From the NCBI GenBank assembly GCA_946807835.1, contig OX327696.1, forward strand, positions 8,506,501 through 8,570,500: a stretch of DNA of 64,000 nt, given 5' to 3'. A program made the position numbers and the translations under genes. Under the pieces are notes generated by a model that did no database searches, had not been told where the DNA came from, and saw only the letters and a program-made list of their open reading frames with translations. The DNA is from Ailanthus altissimus. Its lineage: Eukaryota > Streptophyta > Magnoliopsida > Sapindales > Simaroubaceae. This document shows, piece after piece, positions 1 through 11,849 of the stretch (position 1 is its first letter; each line of letters opens with the position of its first letter).

Positions 1-3000
1 TAACATTATTAATCTAACTTCTAACTATTTATCTAACTTTTATTTTATTGTTAGTTTTGCCTATTTTATTTATTTTTATTTAATATTTTATTTTATTTAT
101 TTTTTTCTCTTATTCGTAATATTTATTGTTATTGTATTTTATTTTATTTCTTTATATGAGTGGTTGGATTCGAGATCCTAATTCTCATCGTTTGATGAAA
201 GGTAATTTTAGAACTTCCTTTGATAATTTGTTGGATTCTTTTTCATCTTTCCATTCTTCACCAATTAACATTATGATCGAAAATCAAATTGAAGGACTCA
301 TAAACTCAGGGGCCAATCAGTCCTATCATAATGACCATAACTGACCTAGGACACTTAGAGATTACATGAACCTTACACGAACTGGTGCACCATCTTGCTT
401 AATTTTTCTTTTGGATGCAACACATTTTAATTTTAAGTTAGGCCTTATCCAACTTTTACCCACTTTTTATAGTTTAGATGCAGAGAACCCTTATTTGCAT
501 CTAAGAAAATTTGAAGAATTGTGTAATATGTAGAATGGCTACAATTGTAGTATGAACACAATTCGACTTAAGCTTTTCCCTTTTTCTTTAAAAGATAAAA
601 ATAAAACATGACTACAAAACCTTAGGCTAGGATCCATCTCTCTATGGGATGAGATGTAACAACAATTCCTAAATAAAAAATTTCCTTCCTATAGAACAAA
701 CTATTTCAAAAGATAAATTACCACTTTTGCCCAAAAACTAGGAGATACCCTTTACTAATGTTGGGAAAGGTATAAAGAATTACTTAATAGTTGTTCCCAT
801 CATGGCTTTGAAACATAGAGACTATTCTCAAATTTTTATGAGGGCTTAACACCCTAAGTTAGGCAAATGATAGAAATGATGTGTAATGGAACATTTGAGG
901 ACAAAGACCCAGAAGAGCAATGAACTTTCTAGACTTACTAGTAAAAAATGCCAAAAATTAGAATACTGCTGGTACCTGTGAAGCACTTAGCAAAAATCAA
1001 ACCACTATATCTAGTCGGGGTATTTATCATCTTAGGAAAGACCATAACCTTTAAGCAAAATTAGCATCCTTAACTAAAAAAGTCGAAACCTTAGAAATGA
1101 AAAAGGGTGGTCAAGTAATATATGTTCAAGAAATTGTGTATCACATTTGTGAAACCTATAATCACTTTACCAATGATTGCCCAACTTTGCCTGCATTTAG
1201 GAAATGTCTCAATGAATAAGCCAATGTTCTAAATACGTTCAAACGGTCAAATAATAACTTATATTCACAAAATTATAATCTTGGATGAAGAAATCACCCG
1301 AATTTTAGTTGGAGGAATGACACTCAAGCACAGGCTTCACAATTACCTTTTAAACCACACCAAAATTTTCAAAACCATCAAGGTTATGCACTATATGTTC
1401 CACCTCATAAGAAAATTCTTGAAGAAACTTTGCATGCATTCCTTGAAAAACACGAATCTATTAATTTTCAAAATGTTCAAACATTTGCTGATTTGAAAGA
1501 TACTTTTGCTAAATTTGCATCCATACTAAACATTATGATAAAGGAAAACTTTCTTCTCAACTACAACCAAACCCTAAAAGATAACATAACTCAAATGTAT
1601 GTAATTCAGGAAGCCAACACATGAATCAAGTTAAAGCGGTTATCACTCTTCGGAATGGTAAAATTATTGAAAAACACATTCCTAAACCATCAAGGTTATG
1701 CACCATATGTTCCATCTCATAAGAAAAATTTTGAAGAAACTTTGCATACATTCATTGAAAAGCAAGAATCTATTAATTCGCAAAATGTTCAAACATTTGC
1801 TGATTTGAAAGATACTTTTGCTAAATTTGCATCTCCACTAAACATTATGATAAAGGAAAATTTCTTTCTCAACCACAACCAAACTCCAAAGGATAACATA
1901 ACTCAAATGTATGTAGTTCAGGAAGCCAACACATGAATTAAGTTAAAGCAGTTATCACTCTTCGAAATGGTAAAACTATTGAAAAACACATTCCTAAACC
2001 TCATGAGAATGATGAACCAATCTTTAAGGGTAAGAAAAACGTTGAACCTACACCTAATAAAGAAAATAGCAAACCTTCACCTTCACCCCTATTTCCTCAT
2101 GCATTACGTAATGCTAAGAAGATGAATCACAATCCTGAAAATTTTAAAATCTTCAAACAAGTAAAAGTTAATACTCTTTTATTGGATGCTATTAAATAGG
2201 TTCCCTCTTATGCAAAATTTTTGAAGGATTTATGTATAGTAAAAAGAAAACTGAATGTGAAAAAGAAAGCATTTTTAGCTGAACAAGTAAGTATCATTCT
2301 TTAAAACAATAATGCTTTAAAATATAAAGATGCTAGTTGTCCTACAATTTTATGTATTATTGGAAGTCATAAAATTGAACAAGCCTTACTTGATCTTGGT
2401 GCTAGTGTGAATTTACTGTCGTATTCAATTTATCAGCTTAATTTCGATGAGTTAAAATCAACTTCTGTAACTTTTTTTCTTGCCGATAGATCAATAAAAT
2501 TTCCAAAAGGGACAGTGGAAGATGTTTTAGTTCAAGTTGATAAATTCATATATCTTGTGAATTTTATTGTCTTGGACACAAAACCTGTTAAATGATGTAA
2601 TCCGATACCTGTTATTTTGAGTCGTCTATTTTTAACAACTTCTAGCACTTTGATTAATTGTAAGAATGAAGTAATGAAGCTTTCATTTAAAAATATGACA
2701 CTTAAGCTTAATGTTTTTCATATGTGTAAGCAACCATATGAAAGTAAAGAAGCCGACATGATTGAAACTATTGTGGAAGATCATATTCAAAAAGGGAGTT
2801 ATACCGATCCCTTAGAAATGTGTTTAATAATTTTATTTGAGTCAAATATACAATTAGATCCTGAAATCTATGACATATGTTCTTTACTTGACTATGCACA
2901 GGTGATTGAAAATAAAAGATAGAAACCAAAGTTTGAAGAATTAGGAGAAAATGAGGATAAACAGAACAAAATTTCAAAGTTAGAGTTAAAACTTTTGACT

Positions 3001-3290
3001 GAAGAATTGAAATATGCATTTCTTGGAGAGAAACAAACTTACCCGGTGGTAATCTCTTCTACATTCATAAGAAGGTAAGTTGATTGAATTATTGAAAATG
3101 CATAAAAATGCAACTGGGTGGATTTTAAAAGACATAAACGACATTAATCCTTTAATTTGCACACATGGAAAGTTGATTGCCAAAATTTTTCAACAACCTT
3201 AAAGGAGATTAAATCCACATATAAAAGAGGTAATGAGAGCTGAAGTTCTCAAATTACTTGAAGTAGGAATCATCTATCTTATCTCAGATA
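1..3290 (+). mobile_element. Ty3/gypsy retrotransposon remnant: leader, gag, protease, start of RT (left copy)
   Basis: The first 165 bases match the leader of a second copy at about 10,306-10,460, so the 5' LTR lies outside the window. Gag-like sequence follows (about 180-1,200) with many stops and frameshifts. A CCHC-like zinc knuckle is near 1,140-1,190. The retropepsin region is at about 2,360-2,590, where the motif D-L-G-A-S-V-N-L-L is readable, followed by an acidic region typical of the gag-pro-RT linker of Athila/Tat-type elements. Reading stops near 3,280 at what would be the start of reverse transcriptase. The gypsy class rests on the DLGAS protease and on the PBS and LTR of the sister copy. 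It is clearly a pseudogene; no complete frame remains. Transcription, if any, would be from an outside promoter. Confidence 0.8.
1374..1996 (+). repeat. 311-bp tandem duplication inside the gypsy gag
   Basis: Two consecutive copies of about 311 bp begin at the same word, accatcaaggttatgca (near 1,374 and again near 1,685). Each copy runs through the same peptide-coding stretch and ends with aaaaacacattcctaaacc. The join falls in a short shared word (aaacc), which suggests template switching or unequal exchange. The inverted copy at 3,300-5,555 and the third copy at 10.3-11.8 kb carry a single unit, so the duplication is private to this copy. Confidence 0.8.
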
Positions 3291-3296
3291 GTCGTT

Positions 3297-5555
3297 TAAA
3301 GTCCACCCAAGGATTAATGTTGTTTATGTCTTTTAAAGTCCACCCAATTGTATTTTTATGCATTTTCAATAATTCAATCAACTTACCTTCTCGTTCGCTT
3401 GTGAGTGTAGAAGAGATTACCATCGAGTAAGTTTGTTTCTCTCTAAGAAATGCATATTTCAGTCCTTCAGGCAGAGGTTTTAACTCCAACTTTAAAATTT
3501 CGTTCTGTTTATCCGTATTTTCTCCTAATTCTTCCAAATTTGGTTTCTATCCTTTATTTTCAATCACCTGTGCACAGTCAAGTAAAGAACATATGTTGAT
3601 TTCAGGATCAAATTGAATATTTGACTTAAAAGAATTTATTAAACACATTTCTAATGGATCGGTAGAACTATATTTTTGAATATGATCATTTACAATCGTT
3701 TCAATCATATTGACTTCTTCACTTTCATCCGCCCCCTCATGTGGTTGCGTATACATATTGAAAATATTTAACTTAAGTGTCATATTTTCAAATGAAAACT
3801 TCATTACTCAATTCCTGCAATTAATTAAAGTGTTAGAAGTTGCTAAATATGGACGACCCAAAATAATAGGTATCGGATTACATCATTTAACAGGTTTTGT
3901 GTCCAAGACAATAAAATTCATAGAATATATGAATTTATCAACTTGAACTAAAACATCTTCCACTATCCCTCTTGGTACTTTTATTGATCTATCAGTAAGA
4001 AAAAGAGTTACAGAAGTTGATTTTAACTCACCGATATTGAGCTGCTGATAAACTGAATACGGTAGTAAATTCATACTAGCACCAAGATTAAGTAAGGCTT
4101 GTTCAATTTTATGACTTCCAAATAATACATAAAATTGTAGGATAACCAAGGTCTTTATATTTCAAAGCATTATTATTTTGTTTTGAAGAATGACACTTAC
4201 TTGTTCAGCTAAAAATGTTTTCTTTTTCACATTCAGTTTTCTTTTTACTGTGCATAAATCCTTTAAAAATTTTGCATAAGAGGGAACCTGTTTAATAGCA
4301 TTCAATAAAAGAATATTAAAATTTACCTATTTCAAGATTTCAAAAATTTTAGGATTGCGATTCAACTTTTTAGTGTTACGTAATGCATGACGAAATGGGG
4401 TGGAGGTGAGGGTTTGGTGTTTTCTTTATTAGGTGTAGGTTCAATGCTTTTCTTACCCTTAGACATGGATTCATTGTTCTTATGATGTTCATGAATATAT
4501 TTTTCAATAATTTTACCATTCCAAAGAGTGATAATTGCTTTTAACTTGATCCATGTGTTGGCTTCCTGAACTATATGCATTTGAGTTATGTTGTCTTTTG
4601 GGGTTTGGTTGTAGTTGAGAAGGAAAATTTTCTTTCTCATGAATGTTCAGTACGGATGCAAATTTATTAAGAGTATCTTTTAAATCAACAAATGTTTGAA
4701 CATTTTGAGAATTAATAAACTTTTACTTTTCAATGAATGCATGTAAAGTTTCTTCAAGAATTTTCTTATGGGGTGGGACATATGATACATAACCTTGATG
4801 GTTTTAAATTTTTTGGTATGATTGGAAAAGTAGTTGTGAAGCCTGTGTTTGAGTGTCATTCCTCAAACTAAAATTCGGGTTATAGTTTTGTGAATATGAG
4901 TTATTATTTAACTTTTTGAACGTGTTTAAAACACTGGCTTGTTCATGGAGACATCCTTAAATACAGGCAAAGTTGGAAAATTATTGGTAGAGTGATCATG
5001 GGTTATTGTTTGACTTTTTGAACGTGTTTAGAACACTAACTTGTTCACGAAGATATTCCCTAAATATAGGCAAAGTTAGACAATCATTGGTAGAGTGATC
5101 ATGGGTTTCACAAATGTGACACACAATTTCTTGAATAGATTTTAATTGACCACTCTTTTTTATTTCTAAGGTTTCGACTTTTCTAGTTAGGGATGCTAAT
5201 TTGGCATGAAGGTCATAATCTTCCCTAAGATGATAAATACATCCACTAGATGTAGTGATTTGATTTTTGCTAAGTGCCTCACAGGTACCAGCAGTGTCCT
5301 AATTTTAAGCATTTTCTGCTAGTAAGTCTAGATAGTTCATTGCTCTTCTGGGTTTTTATCCTCAAATGTTCCATTACATGTCATTTCTACCATTTGTCTA
5401 ACTTGGGGTGTTAAGCCCTCATAGAAATTTGAAAATAGTCTTCATGTTTCAAAGCCATGATGGAGGATAGCTATTAAGTAATTCTTTATACATTTTCCAA
5501 CATTAGTAAAGGGTCTCTCCTAATTTTTGGGCAACAGTGGTAATTTGTCTTTTGA
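3297..5555 (-). mobile_element. Inverted copy of the gypsy gag-protease fragment
   Basis: Read on the minus strand this segment repeats the gag, zinc knuckle, protease and acidic linker of the left copy in the same order. Protease is at about 4,149-3,883 with the D/N-L-G-A-S-M-N-L-L motif, and the linker is at about 3,804-3,547. The two copies point towards each other around a roughly 145-bp unpaired centre (about 3,150-3,295). They are diverged by many substitutions and small indels, so the inversion is old or joins two different family members. The outer end abuts a copia reverse-transcriptase fragment near 5,540-5,555. Confidence 0.8.
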
Positions 5556-5969
5556 AAGAATTTATTTTATGGGAAGAAAATTGTTCTAAGGTAAGACAAT
5601 TAGATATTCTCATCATCTTAATTCTAATAATAACATTAACTTCTCCCATATTTTTCATATCACACTTAGTTGATAAATCTCTTAATCTCATTTATTACTT
5701 CTATATTACAACTGAATAAAAGCATGTCATCCACATAGAGACATATGATGACATAATTCTTAGTATCAAAGGTTTTAAAGTATACACATTTATCAGAATC
5801 GTTGATCATAAAACTATTTGATACTAGAGCATTGTTAAATTTCTTATGCCACTATTTTGGTATTTGTTTCAAGCCATACAACGACTTTAGAAGTTTACAT
5901 ACTTTATGCTCTGTATTAATACTTATTCAATCTTCCGGTTGTTCTATGTAAATTTTCTCTTTTAAATCT
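5540..5969 (-). pseudogene. Ty1/copia reverse transcriptase fragment (C-terminal part)
   Basis: On the minus strand the translation shows the copia RT block with the catalytic Y-V-D-D-M-L motif (about 5,730-5,750), preceded by the conserved L-Y-G-L-K-Q segment (about 5,870) and followed by a degraded D-M-G-E-like stretch. It is the downstream half of the RT found at 8,275-8,760. The two halves are separated by the 5,970-8,274 insertion. Several stops and frameshifts make it inactive. Confidence 0.8.
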
Positions 5970-8274
5970 ATTGGTGTCGATTATAATAAGATGCATACAT
6001 GTGGTCTTAGTATTCATAATTAATATATACACATCACCTACATACATATACACATCAAATACGCAACGAAAGCATTTAAACAATATTATAAACATATTTA
6101 AGTATGTAATCAAATTAAAAACAAATTAAGGAATCTATACCTTTGTAAGCCTTTGGACTAATTAAACGGGAATTCGCCTGAAATGCAACTCGTTGATAGT
6201 TCTAGTGATCAATACAGTGGGATTGATTAGCTAGTATAGCAGTCTAATCCAACAATGGTTTAACTCCTTAAACTAAATTGATTAACCCTTAATCAATTAG
6301 CTCAACTCTTGAACTATTTACTAATGGTGGCTTATATTAATTAAAGAACAGGATGAATTATAAAGTGTAACTCTTACACTTAGAAATAAAGAAATAATTT
6401 CTTCTTCTATTTTGCTCTCCAATAGCTGCTCACCCAAATGCAAATTGTGCTCTCAATTTTGTTTCAATTTACATATATATATGTACTATTCATTTAATCT
6501 AACCATAGTTAACTTTTAACCACGGTAAAATTAGATAACTTCTAATAAAATATCCTAATAATATAATATATATTAACCTAACCATGGTTAATATATATTA
6601 TATTATTAGGATATTTTATTAGAAAATATTTAACCATTGTTGGGTGAACCAAGCTTTTCCAACAAGCTTAGTTAAATATGCACTATATATATTTATATTT
6701 TAATATAATATAATAATTAAATAATTATTAACTCAACCTTGGATAACTTTTTACCATGGTTGAGTTATTCATATTATTTGATATATTATAATATTAAAAT
6801 ATCTTGATTATTTAACTCTTAAATAATCATATATGTAAAATTACCAAAATACCCTCAGTTAACCTAATATGGGTCCCATCAAACCCACACTCAAGTTAAT
6901 TTAACCAAGGACTCACTATGCACCACAACTCACTATTTAATTGGTTAACAATAATTGTTATTCAATTAATCGCACTTAACTCTTAAGTATTAATATGCAC
7001 ACATTCCGAGGGTTCCTAAATTAGATATTGGGTTTTGTTAGATTTTACTGGATTGAACTATTCAATCTGGTATGTTTTCCTAGTACACAACGAGTACACT
7101 TCTTATTGTGGGACTTTCTAGGTCTACGCCTGATTCGTCAGATAGAATTATTCCATGAGTTCATGATCGATGCCCCACGTACATTATGGATATTACAAAT
7201 CAGCGTGTAAGGCCATACAAGTTGAGGTCAGAACGCATATGTATAATTCTTCCATCACTTATACCCTAGATGAGCGGGGATATAGATCAACATCGTCAAA
7301 TCCTTATGTGCTCATCCAATTGTGTCTCCAAATTTGTATCTCGATGAACAATATAAACAAACACTTTTGTTATATTATTCTACCCTGTGGAAAACTCCTT
7401 TCCCGAGTTTGTTGCTCACGGTCGTAAAATTGTCTGAGATACAATCTCAAAGTATCAATATATAACCCACCAATGTAAGCTGACGGATCTCTTATCCATG
7501 CACACTGAACTTCATAAGCATCAAACCACACCTAGTGACACGTAGTGATCAAACCATGAAAGGTCTCTAACATCTGTAGAATCAAAGTGTAGTGAATCAC
7601 CCATATGTCCACCATGGTGCTTAAGTTAAAGGACCACAAATATTACTCAACTCGAAAGGACCTACCATTGACAATTTTATAGAAAATCTGTTAAGGTCCT
7701 CGTGAGTCTTTTTAGTATTTAGTCCTAATTGAATACCCGTATGCTTATACGAGCTCTAAGCTTATGGTCAGCTAAGAACAACCGTCTGTACTATACAGAT
7801 ATAGACATACACTTATCTATATATGAAAGGGATTTATTGATAGATTTGCATTAGTGAAAATAGATCAGAAACACATGTCTAAGAACACACTTGCATAATG
7901 ACATTTCCTAACTCCTATTGCAACTCTTTGTAACTATATCATTTCTAGTGTACCCTTAGGTCTTTGTCCTATTATAGATAATGTTCTAACTCATTAGATC
8001 TCGCTGACTCTTATAACCTACTAACTATTAACAGTGCTAACTGTTAGCATTTATAACCCTCAATTTTGCTAACCCTTAGCATCGGTCTAAATTTCTTTAG
8101 ACCGAATTTGAACCCTTTCAAATCATACAATGTTCGTAATATGACAAACATCATTACCATTTAATAAAAGAGTATTAACGATTTAAGAAAAAAATACATT
8201 GCATAAATATTATCAAATAATTGTTTATATAAATAAGGATGACATTTAAGCACATACCTTAACAAAATCTCTAT
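5970..8274 (-). mobile_element. 2.3 kb insertion with 6-bp target duplication, probable solo LTR
   Basis: The direct repeat aaatct flanks this block (5,964-5,969 and 8,275-8,280) and lies inside a copia RT. Dropping the block and one repeat makes the RT codons on both sides continuous, so this is a clean insertion. On the minus strand the block starts TGTTAAGG and ends ACACCAATA, close to the TG...CA ends of an LTR. The two ends are not similar to each other over their first 200 bases, so I see no pair of LTRs within it, and I found no coding domain. A solo LTR of a long-LTR element is the best guess; a non-LTR or unknown element is possible. It contains a perfect 37-bp hairpin (separate entry). 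Confidence 0.65.
6542..6622. repeat. Perfect 37-bp inverted repeat with 7-base loop
   Basis: Left arm 6,542-6,578 and right arm 6,586-6,622 are exact reverse complements, separated by taaccat. The arms start ctaataaaatatcc and end attaacc. A second short inverted repeat, taactcaacc/ggttgagtta, lies at about 6,729-6,770. This hairpin cluster is within the 2.3 kb insertion. Confidence 0.9.
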
Positions 8275-8760
8275 TTAAAAATGCAGTTTTTGCATCTATT
8301 TGATATATATATATATATAAATCATGAATTATAGCCAATGCAATCAAGATCCTAATGGATGTAATTCTAGTTACCACAACATAAGTATCAAAATAATATA
8401 AGTTTTTCTTTTATGTGAACCTTTTGGCAATTAATTTTACTTTATATTTCTTAATTGTGCTATCAAACCTTATCTTCTTTGTAAGGATCTATTTATAACC
8501 TATGGGCTTAATACTATGAGGCAAACAAACCACTTGCCAGACATAATTGCTCATGATAGAGTTGATTTCATCATTAATAGCCTTTCTCTATAAAGGAGCA
8601 CCAAGAGAGAATATAGCCTTACTATATATTTTAAGGCTCTTGATGAACACTTGAAACTATACATTTAATAAGGATTTTATATCATTATTTTGTATTACTA
8701 GTGTCTTTAATCCCCACTAATTTAAGTATGTTTACAATATTGTACATAATTAGCTTTTAA
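8275..8760 (-). pseudogene. Ty1/copia reverse transcriptase fragment (N-terminal part)
   Basis: On the minus strand this reads as the start of a copia RT: a conserved P-I-G-Y-K block, the K-Y-K-V-K-L-I-A-K segment, F-D-T-Y, and the D-A-K-T-A-F-L-N motif next to the insertion boundary. Stops and frameshifts are present. A (TA)n tract interrupts it near 8,306-8,320. It belongs with the RT half at 5,540-5,969 and the integrase at 11.8-12.9 kb. Confidence 0.75.
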
Positions 8761-10075
8761 CTGTTTTGTGATAGGTTCGGTAAAATGGGCATAACTTTCT
8801 ACCTAAGGATCCAATTGAAGTGATTATTGATCCTATGAAGAGCTGACTCAATGGGATAACATATTGTATTTCACAAAGTATTTGAAATTTGAGCGTTTAG
8901 AAGATAAATGACGTAAAACAGAACTGATCTACAGTACAAGTCTGGTCTAAATAGTCATCAATTTTTGGCCCATAACTATAGAAATACGTATTTAATATAT
9001 ATAAGACAACTCAATTTAAAAAGATAAGAGACTTATCTACAACTTTGATGTTTTGAGTGATAGCTAATTCAGACCACATCAATTTCAAATTGGATAATTA
9101 AGTTGGTGCATTAATGATAATCAATATAAATTATTTACCATAATTCTTAACTTTTATCATCCAACTGGTTCCTTCTTCATTTGTCTCGACTTATCCATAT
9201 TTTTTTTTATAAATAGGTAACATGTTTATGCTTAAAAAATATAATTAGAGAGATAAATTTTAGTTCAAAATACTTGTCTTTTGTATTATCTCTTTGTAAT
9301 ATTATTTCTCTTGTTTACTACTGTAAAGTCATGTTATCTTTTCTTCCATTTCTTTTCTTTTTCTTTAGTTTTATTATATCCAAATAATTTTTTTTATACT
9401 AAGGTAAAAGGGTGAAACTTTTAGCAAGGTAATAAGATATACTTAACTCTTATTCATGAATTAAATATTTCATTATTAACTTATACAAATTTATATACGA
9501 TGTATTTATTTTATTTGTAATATTAATACTCTTTCTTCTAAAGTGGTATATCTTGATTTATTATAGACAATGTTTATAGTTGGCACAATGAATTCTTAAA
9601 ACCATTTATAAGATTTGGCGTATATATCATTTCTTGTAAAGTAGGAGTCTTGATTTATTGTAGATAAATATAAAAATTGACATAATAAATAATTGAACCC
9701 ATTTATAAGATTTGATGTATAATAATTGAAAAAAATAAATACTAGTTAATATATAAATGGTGATGAACTTTAATTGTTATATCTTCTGGTTGGAACCTCC
9801 TTTGTGTGAGAATTCCAATTAAGTTATAAAAAGAGTTAAATATATTCTTACTTCTTATGCCAATAGTGGATCCCCATAACCTTAATTTTTATTTGAATTG
9901 GTTAATTGAATTAATATTTGCAAACATCTTATACTGTATTAATTGTCTTTCAAGTATTTATAATTTGTAATTTTAATTCTACTTCCCTGTGGATCAACCC
10001 CATTTCCACCGGGTTATTTATTACTTCGACAATTATGCACTTGAGAATAAACTCCTATATTCTGGACGTGTCGAG
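8760..10075 (+). mobile_element. LTR of the second Ty3/gypsy copy (boundaries approximate)
   Basis: The block upstream of the primer-binding site has LTR character. It has a TATA-like tataaatagg at about 9,210, then a transcribed part ending in the widespread gypsy leader phrase ttccctgtggatcaacccc (about 9,983) and the stretch running into the PBS. The left edge is not sharp; copia RT similarity stops near 8,760. Orientation is + because of the TATA and the PBS position. Confidence 0.55.
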
Positions 10076-10098
10076 TTTTTGGCACTATTGCCAGAGAA
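10076..10098 (+). other. Degenerate gypsy primer-binding site
   Basis: The sequence ttttggcactattgccagag resembles the tttttggcgccgttgccggg that follows the 5' LTR of Athila/Tat-type Ty3/gypsy elements. The mismatches are mostly C-to-T and G-to-A changes expected from methylated-cytosine decay. It fixes the end of the LTR at about 10,075. Confidence 0.7.
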
Positions 10099-11826
10099 GT
10101 GAAATTAATAATTTTTTTTGTTTTATTTTCATAGAAGGCTAAGCCTCCTATCTTTCTTTACTTTATTTATTATTTGCTTTTTATTTTTAAGGAAAGCTAA
10201 ACTTCCTAATTTGCTTTACAGTTTACATTATATATTATTCGCCTTTTATTTTCATGGAAGGCTAAGTCTCCTACTATTTATTTATTAACTTTTTATTATA
10301 TAATTTAACATTGACTAATCTAACTTCTAATTATTTATTTTTATTTTATTTTAATTTTAGTTTTGCCTATTTTATTTACCTGTGTTTAATATTTATTTTT
10401 TTCTCTTATTTATAATATTTATTGTTATTGTCTTTTGTTTTATTTTTTTGTATGAGTGATTGATTTCGAGATCCTAATTCTCATCGTTTGGTGAGAGGTA
10501 ATTTCGAAACTTCATTTGATAATTTGTTGAATTTTCCTTTATTTTCTCATTCTTCATCAATTAACGTCAACCGAAAATCAAATTGAAGGACTCATAGACC
10601 CAGGGGCAATCAGTCATAACATAATGACCATAACCGATCTAGGACACTTAGAGACTATATGAACCCTACACGAACCAGTGTACCATCTTCCTTAATTTTT
10701 CTTTCGGATGCAACACATTTTAATTTTAAGCCAGGCATTATCCAACTTTTATCCACTTTTTATAGCTTAAATGCAAAAAACCCTTATCTACATCTAAGAG
10801 AATTTGAAGAAGTGTATAACACGTACAATGACCAAAATTATAGCATGAACACAATTCTACTTAAGCTTTTCTCTTTTTCTTTAAAAGATAAAGCTAAAAT
10901 ATGGCTACAAAACCTTAGGCAATGATCTATTTCTTTATGGGATAAGATGCAACAACAATTCATGAAAACAATTTTCCTTTCTATAAAACAAATTCTTTCA
11001 AAAGACAAATTATCACTTTTGTCCAAAATTTAGGAGAGACCTTTTACCAAAGTTGGGAAAAGTATGAACTACTTAATACCCGTCCCCATCATGGCTTTGA
11101 AATATGAAAATTAGTCTCAAATTTCTATGAGGGCTTAACACCCCAAGTTAGGCAAATTGTAGAAATGATGTGTAATGGAACATTTAAGGACAAAGACTTA
11201 GAAGAGGCAATGAACTATCTAGATTTACTAGCAGAAAATGCTCAAAATTAGGACACTGTTGGTACCTGTGAGACACCTAGCAAAACTCAAACCATTACAT
11301 CTAGTGGGGGTATTAATCATCTTAGAGAAGACTATGACCTTCATGTCAAATTCGCATCCCTAGTTAAAAAAGTCGAAATCTTAGAAATAAAAAAGAGTGA
11401 TCAATTAAAATATATGTTAAGAAATTGTGTGTCACATTTGTAAAACCCATGATCACTCTACCAATGATTGTCCAACTTTGCCTATATTTAGGGAATGTCT
11501 CCATGAACAAGCCAATATTCTAAACACGTTCAAAAAGTCAAAAATAACACATATTCACAAAACTACAATCCTAGATGGAGAAATCACCCGAATTTTAATT
11601 AGAGGAGTGACACTCAAGCACAGGCTTCACAACCACTTTTCTAATCATGCCAAAAATTTTAAAACTATCAAGGTTATACACCATATGTCTCACTTCTTAG
11701 GAAAAATCTTGAAGAAACTTTACATGCATGCATTCATTGAAAAGTAAGAGTCTATTAATTTTTAAAATGTTCAAACATTTGCTGATTTGAAAGATACTCT
11801 TAATAAATTTGCATCCGCACTGAACA
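10099..11826 (+). mobile_element. Leader and gag of the second Ty3/gypsy copy, truncated
   Basis: From about 10,306 this copy runs parallel to window positions 1-1,540, through the same gag. An open stretch of about 88 codons (10,659-10,925) encodes the gag piece containing L-H-L-R-E-F-E. A zinc knuckle, C-H-I-C-K-T-H-D-H-S-T-N-D-C (about 11,427-11,470), is readable. Similarity ends abruptly near 11,826, where copia integrase sequence resumes, so the 3' part is missing. Three triplicated motifs in the leader (ggaaggctaagcctcctat and variants near 10,135, 10,190 and 10,255) form a short repeat series. Confidence 0.75.
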
Positions 11827-11849
11827 TATATGAGTCAATATTTTCTCTT

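Noticed and set aside
2355..2600. D-L-G-A-S instead of D-S/T-G in the gypsy protease as a sign of a lost active site
   Set aside because: D-L-G-A-S is, as far as I recall, the usual form in plant Athila/Tat-type proteases, so it is not by itself a defect.
10076..10098. tRNA-like sequence near the LTR
   Set aside because: It is the primer-binding site complementary to a tRNA 3' end; no tRNA cloverleaf surrounds it.
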